Position numbers and translations under genes: made by a program. The notes beneath the pieces were generated by a model. The model did not search any database. It saw only the letters and a list, made by a program, of their open reading frames with translations, and was not told where the DNA came from. This document shows, one piece after another, positions 13,779-15,011 of a stretch of DNA of 15,011 bases. This DNA comes from Alphaproteobacteria bacterium (GTDB taxonomy: Bacteria > Pseudomonadota > Alphaproteobacteria > GCA-2731375), in NCBI GenBank assembly GCA_030746295.1, contig JASLMY010000112.1:1-15011 (forward strand), given 5' to 3'. Within the stretch, counting starts at the first letter, position 1. Each line of letters starts with the position of its first letter.

Positions 13779-14936
13779 CCTGGATTTCCCGGATGAAAGT
13801 GTGAAAGTTCGACCTCAAGGGCCGATTCAGGTATAGGAATCAGTAGGTTGATGCTGCCGTGGGGGGCTTGGGATGGCGCACCCGATGGGTGAAGCGAAGC
13901 CGGGGTCTCTCCGGCTCGGTTTCGACCGTCGGCTGAAGTTGGAGTTTCGCGGCTGTCAGATTTCGTCAGACGGCGGCTTGCTGCCCTATCGCGAGCTGGA
14001 CGAGGCGCTGGGGCTGAGCAGGCTTGCCGGCGACGCGCTCTTGGAGGTTCGACAGGGCAAGAACACTCGGCATCTGCTGACGGGACTGCTGCGGCAGTCC
14101 GTGTACGGCCGCCTGGCCGGCTACGAGGATGTCAGCGACGCCGAGCGGCTGTGCCGCGATCCGGTGATGCGGGCCGTCGTCGAGCGCAAGGGCTCAACGG
14201 GATGGCGGCATCGAGCAGCCAGATTGGCCGCTTCGAGACGGCATGGCTGGCGAGCGACGACAACCTGGCGGCGCTGACCGACCTCTCCGGTGCCTGGATC
14301 GACCGGGCGCGGTCCGGCTCGAAGACGATTGTCTTCGACATCGACTCCAGCGTCAGCCCAACGCACGGCGAGCAGGAGGGCAGCGGCTACAACGGCCACT
14401 TTGCCTGCACCTGCTATCACCCACTGTTCGTCTTCAACCAGTTCGGCGACCTGGAACGCTGTGTCTTGCGTCCGGGGCATGTTCACTCCGCTGAGGGCTG
14501 GTGTGAGCTGCTGGAGCCGGTGGTCGCCAGATACCGGGATCGGGCCGGCCGCCGCTACTTCCGGGCCGATGCCGCCTTCGCCTCACCGGAGGTCTATGAG
14601 TACCTGGAGGCCGAGGAATTCCTCTATGCGATCCGCCTACCCGGCAACCAGGTCCTCCAGCAGCGCATCAGCCACCTGCTGACCCGCCCTGTCGGCCGGC
14701 CGCCGAAGTCGGTGCGGCGCTACTACTACGGCTTCAACTATCAGGCCCAGAGCTGGGACTGCACCCGCCGCGTGGTCGCCAAGATCGAGTGGCATCCCGG
14801 CGAGCTGATCCCGCGTTTTGACTTCGTCGTAACCAACCTGGGCCGCTCCGGCCAACGGGAGACAGCCTTCTACAATCAGCGCGGCAAAGCGGAGCAACGA
14901 ATCAAGAAAGGCAAGCACGCGATCAAGTGGACCAAC
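13779..14936 (+). mobile_element. IS1380-family element, right part missing
   Basis: The element contains a transposase with IS1380-family sequence. The left end is placed at ACCTGGATTTCCCGG because it follows a TTAA (13775-13778), a plausible target duplication, and lies about 95 bases before the transposase ATG. The right end is absent: the transposase frame is replaced at 14937 by the terminal sequence of another element. The element can therefore not move by itself. Confidence 0.7.
13873..14936 (+). pseudogene. IS1380-family DDE transposase, frameshifted and truncated
   Basis: The first frame from ATG 13873 reads LRLGFDRRLKLEFRGC, RELDEALGL, GKNTRHLLTGLLRQSVYGR and LAGYEDVSDAERL, up to about 14190. 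A shift near 14185-14201 moves the protein to another frame (MAASSSQIGRFE from 14202). That frame stays open through FDIDSSVSPTHG (first Asp), GHFACTCYHPLFVFNQFGDL, RADAAFASPE (second Asp) and YNQRGKAEQRIKKGK (the Y-R-E-K signature with the catalytic Glu). It is cut after AIKWTNC, where about a hundred residues of C-terminus should follow. Catalytic residues are intact, so decay is recent. A programmed shift is unlikely because IS1380 transposases are normally one frame. Confidence 0.85.
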
Positions 14937-15011
14937 TGTCAACGGCGGAGTAAAAATGCGCCACTCGGGCGGAGCAAAACTACACCACTGACAGGTCGGG
15001 AGCTTGTCCAC
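14937..15011. mobile_element. Terminal end of an IS21-family element
   Basis: The sequence begins TGTCAACGGCGGAG and contains two 22-base direct repeats, 14944-14965 and 14968-14989. Each has the form GGCGGAG.AAAA followed by about five bases and CCACT. IS21-family elements begin with TG and carry several such subterminal repeats for transposase binding. It interrupts the IS1380 transposase. The istA/istB genes would lie beyond the window. Confidence 0.6.

Noticed and set aside
14185..14204. Programmed frameshift in the IS1380 transposase
   Set aside because: I see no slippery run at the junction, and IS1380-family transposases are single-frame. The C-terminus is also missing.

Overview
The window looks like accessory DNA from a GC-rich proteobacterium, most likely an alphaproteobacterium of Rhodospirillales type. 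This is inferred from the GC-rich codon use, the mix of catabolic families and the dispersed repeats. No rRNA or tRNA gene was seen. Two visibly AT-rich islands, about 110-1480 and 9261-10685, interrupt the GC-rich background, and several genes are broken. It reads as a region of active gene gain and decay.

Layout. Positions 1-108 hold one end of a MITE/REP-like inverted repeat. Island 1 carries one minus-strand six-helix membrane protein of unknown function (228-1094), with a diverged repeat just upstream of its start and two tandem GGGGTCAGACCCC units. Next come three plus-strand genes: an HpcH/HpaI aldolase (1613-2401), a D-aminoacylase with an in-frame TAA (2412-3896), and a GNAT acetyltransferase (3951-4442) whose stop overlaps the stop of the converging operon. 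On the minus strand, 9198 down to 4439 forms a tightly packed six-gene cluster. In order of transcription it holds a HigA-type regulator, an Ltp2-like thiolase-fold protein, its DUF35 zinc-ribbon/OB partner, a PNPOx-fold flavin protein, a luciferase-like monooxygenase, and an M81 (MlrC-like) protein that lacks about 100 residues from its middle.

Island 2 (9261-10685) carries one minus-strand membrane protein with a phosphoribosyltransferase-like domain. A second copy of the diverged repeat sits just upstream of its start, and TCGACTCTGACC motifs lie at both ends. To the right are an EamA transporter (10812-11738) and, upstream of it on the same strand, a deiodinase-like redoxin (11760-12420). 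A divergent DapA-family lyase follows (12691-13632). The window ends with a frameshifted IS1380-family transposase cut short by the end of an IS21-family element.

The most interesting locus is the deiodinase-like redoxin. A UGA codon lies exactly where iodothyronine deiodinases carry selenocysteine (GSYT-UGA-PPF). It is followed within a few bases by a two-tier stem-loop with the geometry of a bacterial SECIS element. A one-base frameshift 21 codons later means either a selenoprotein with a sequence error or recent change, or a decaying pseudogene. The sequence alone cannot settle this.
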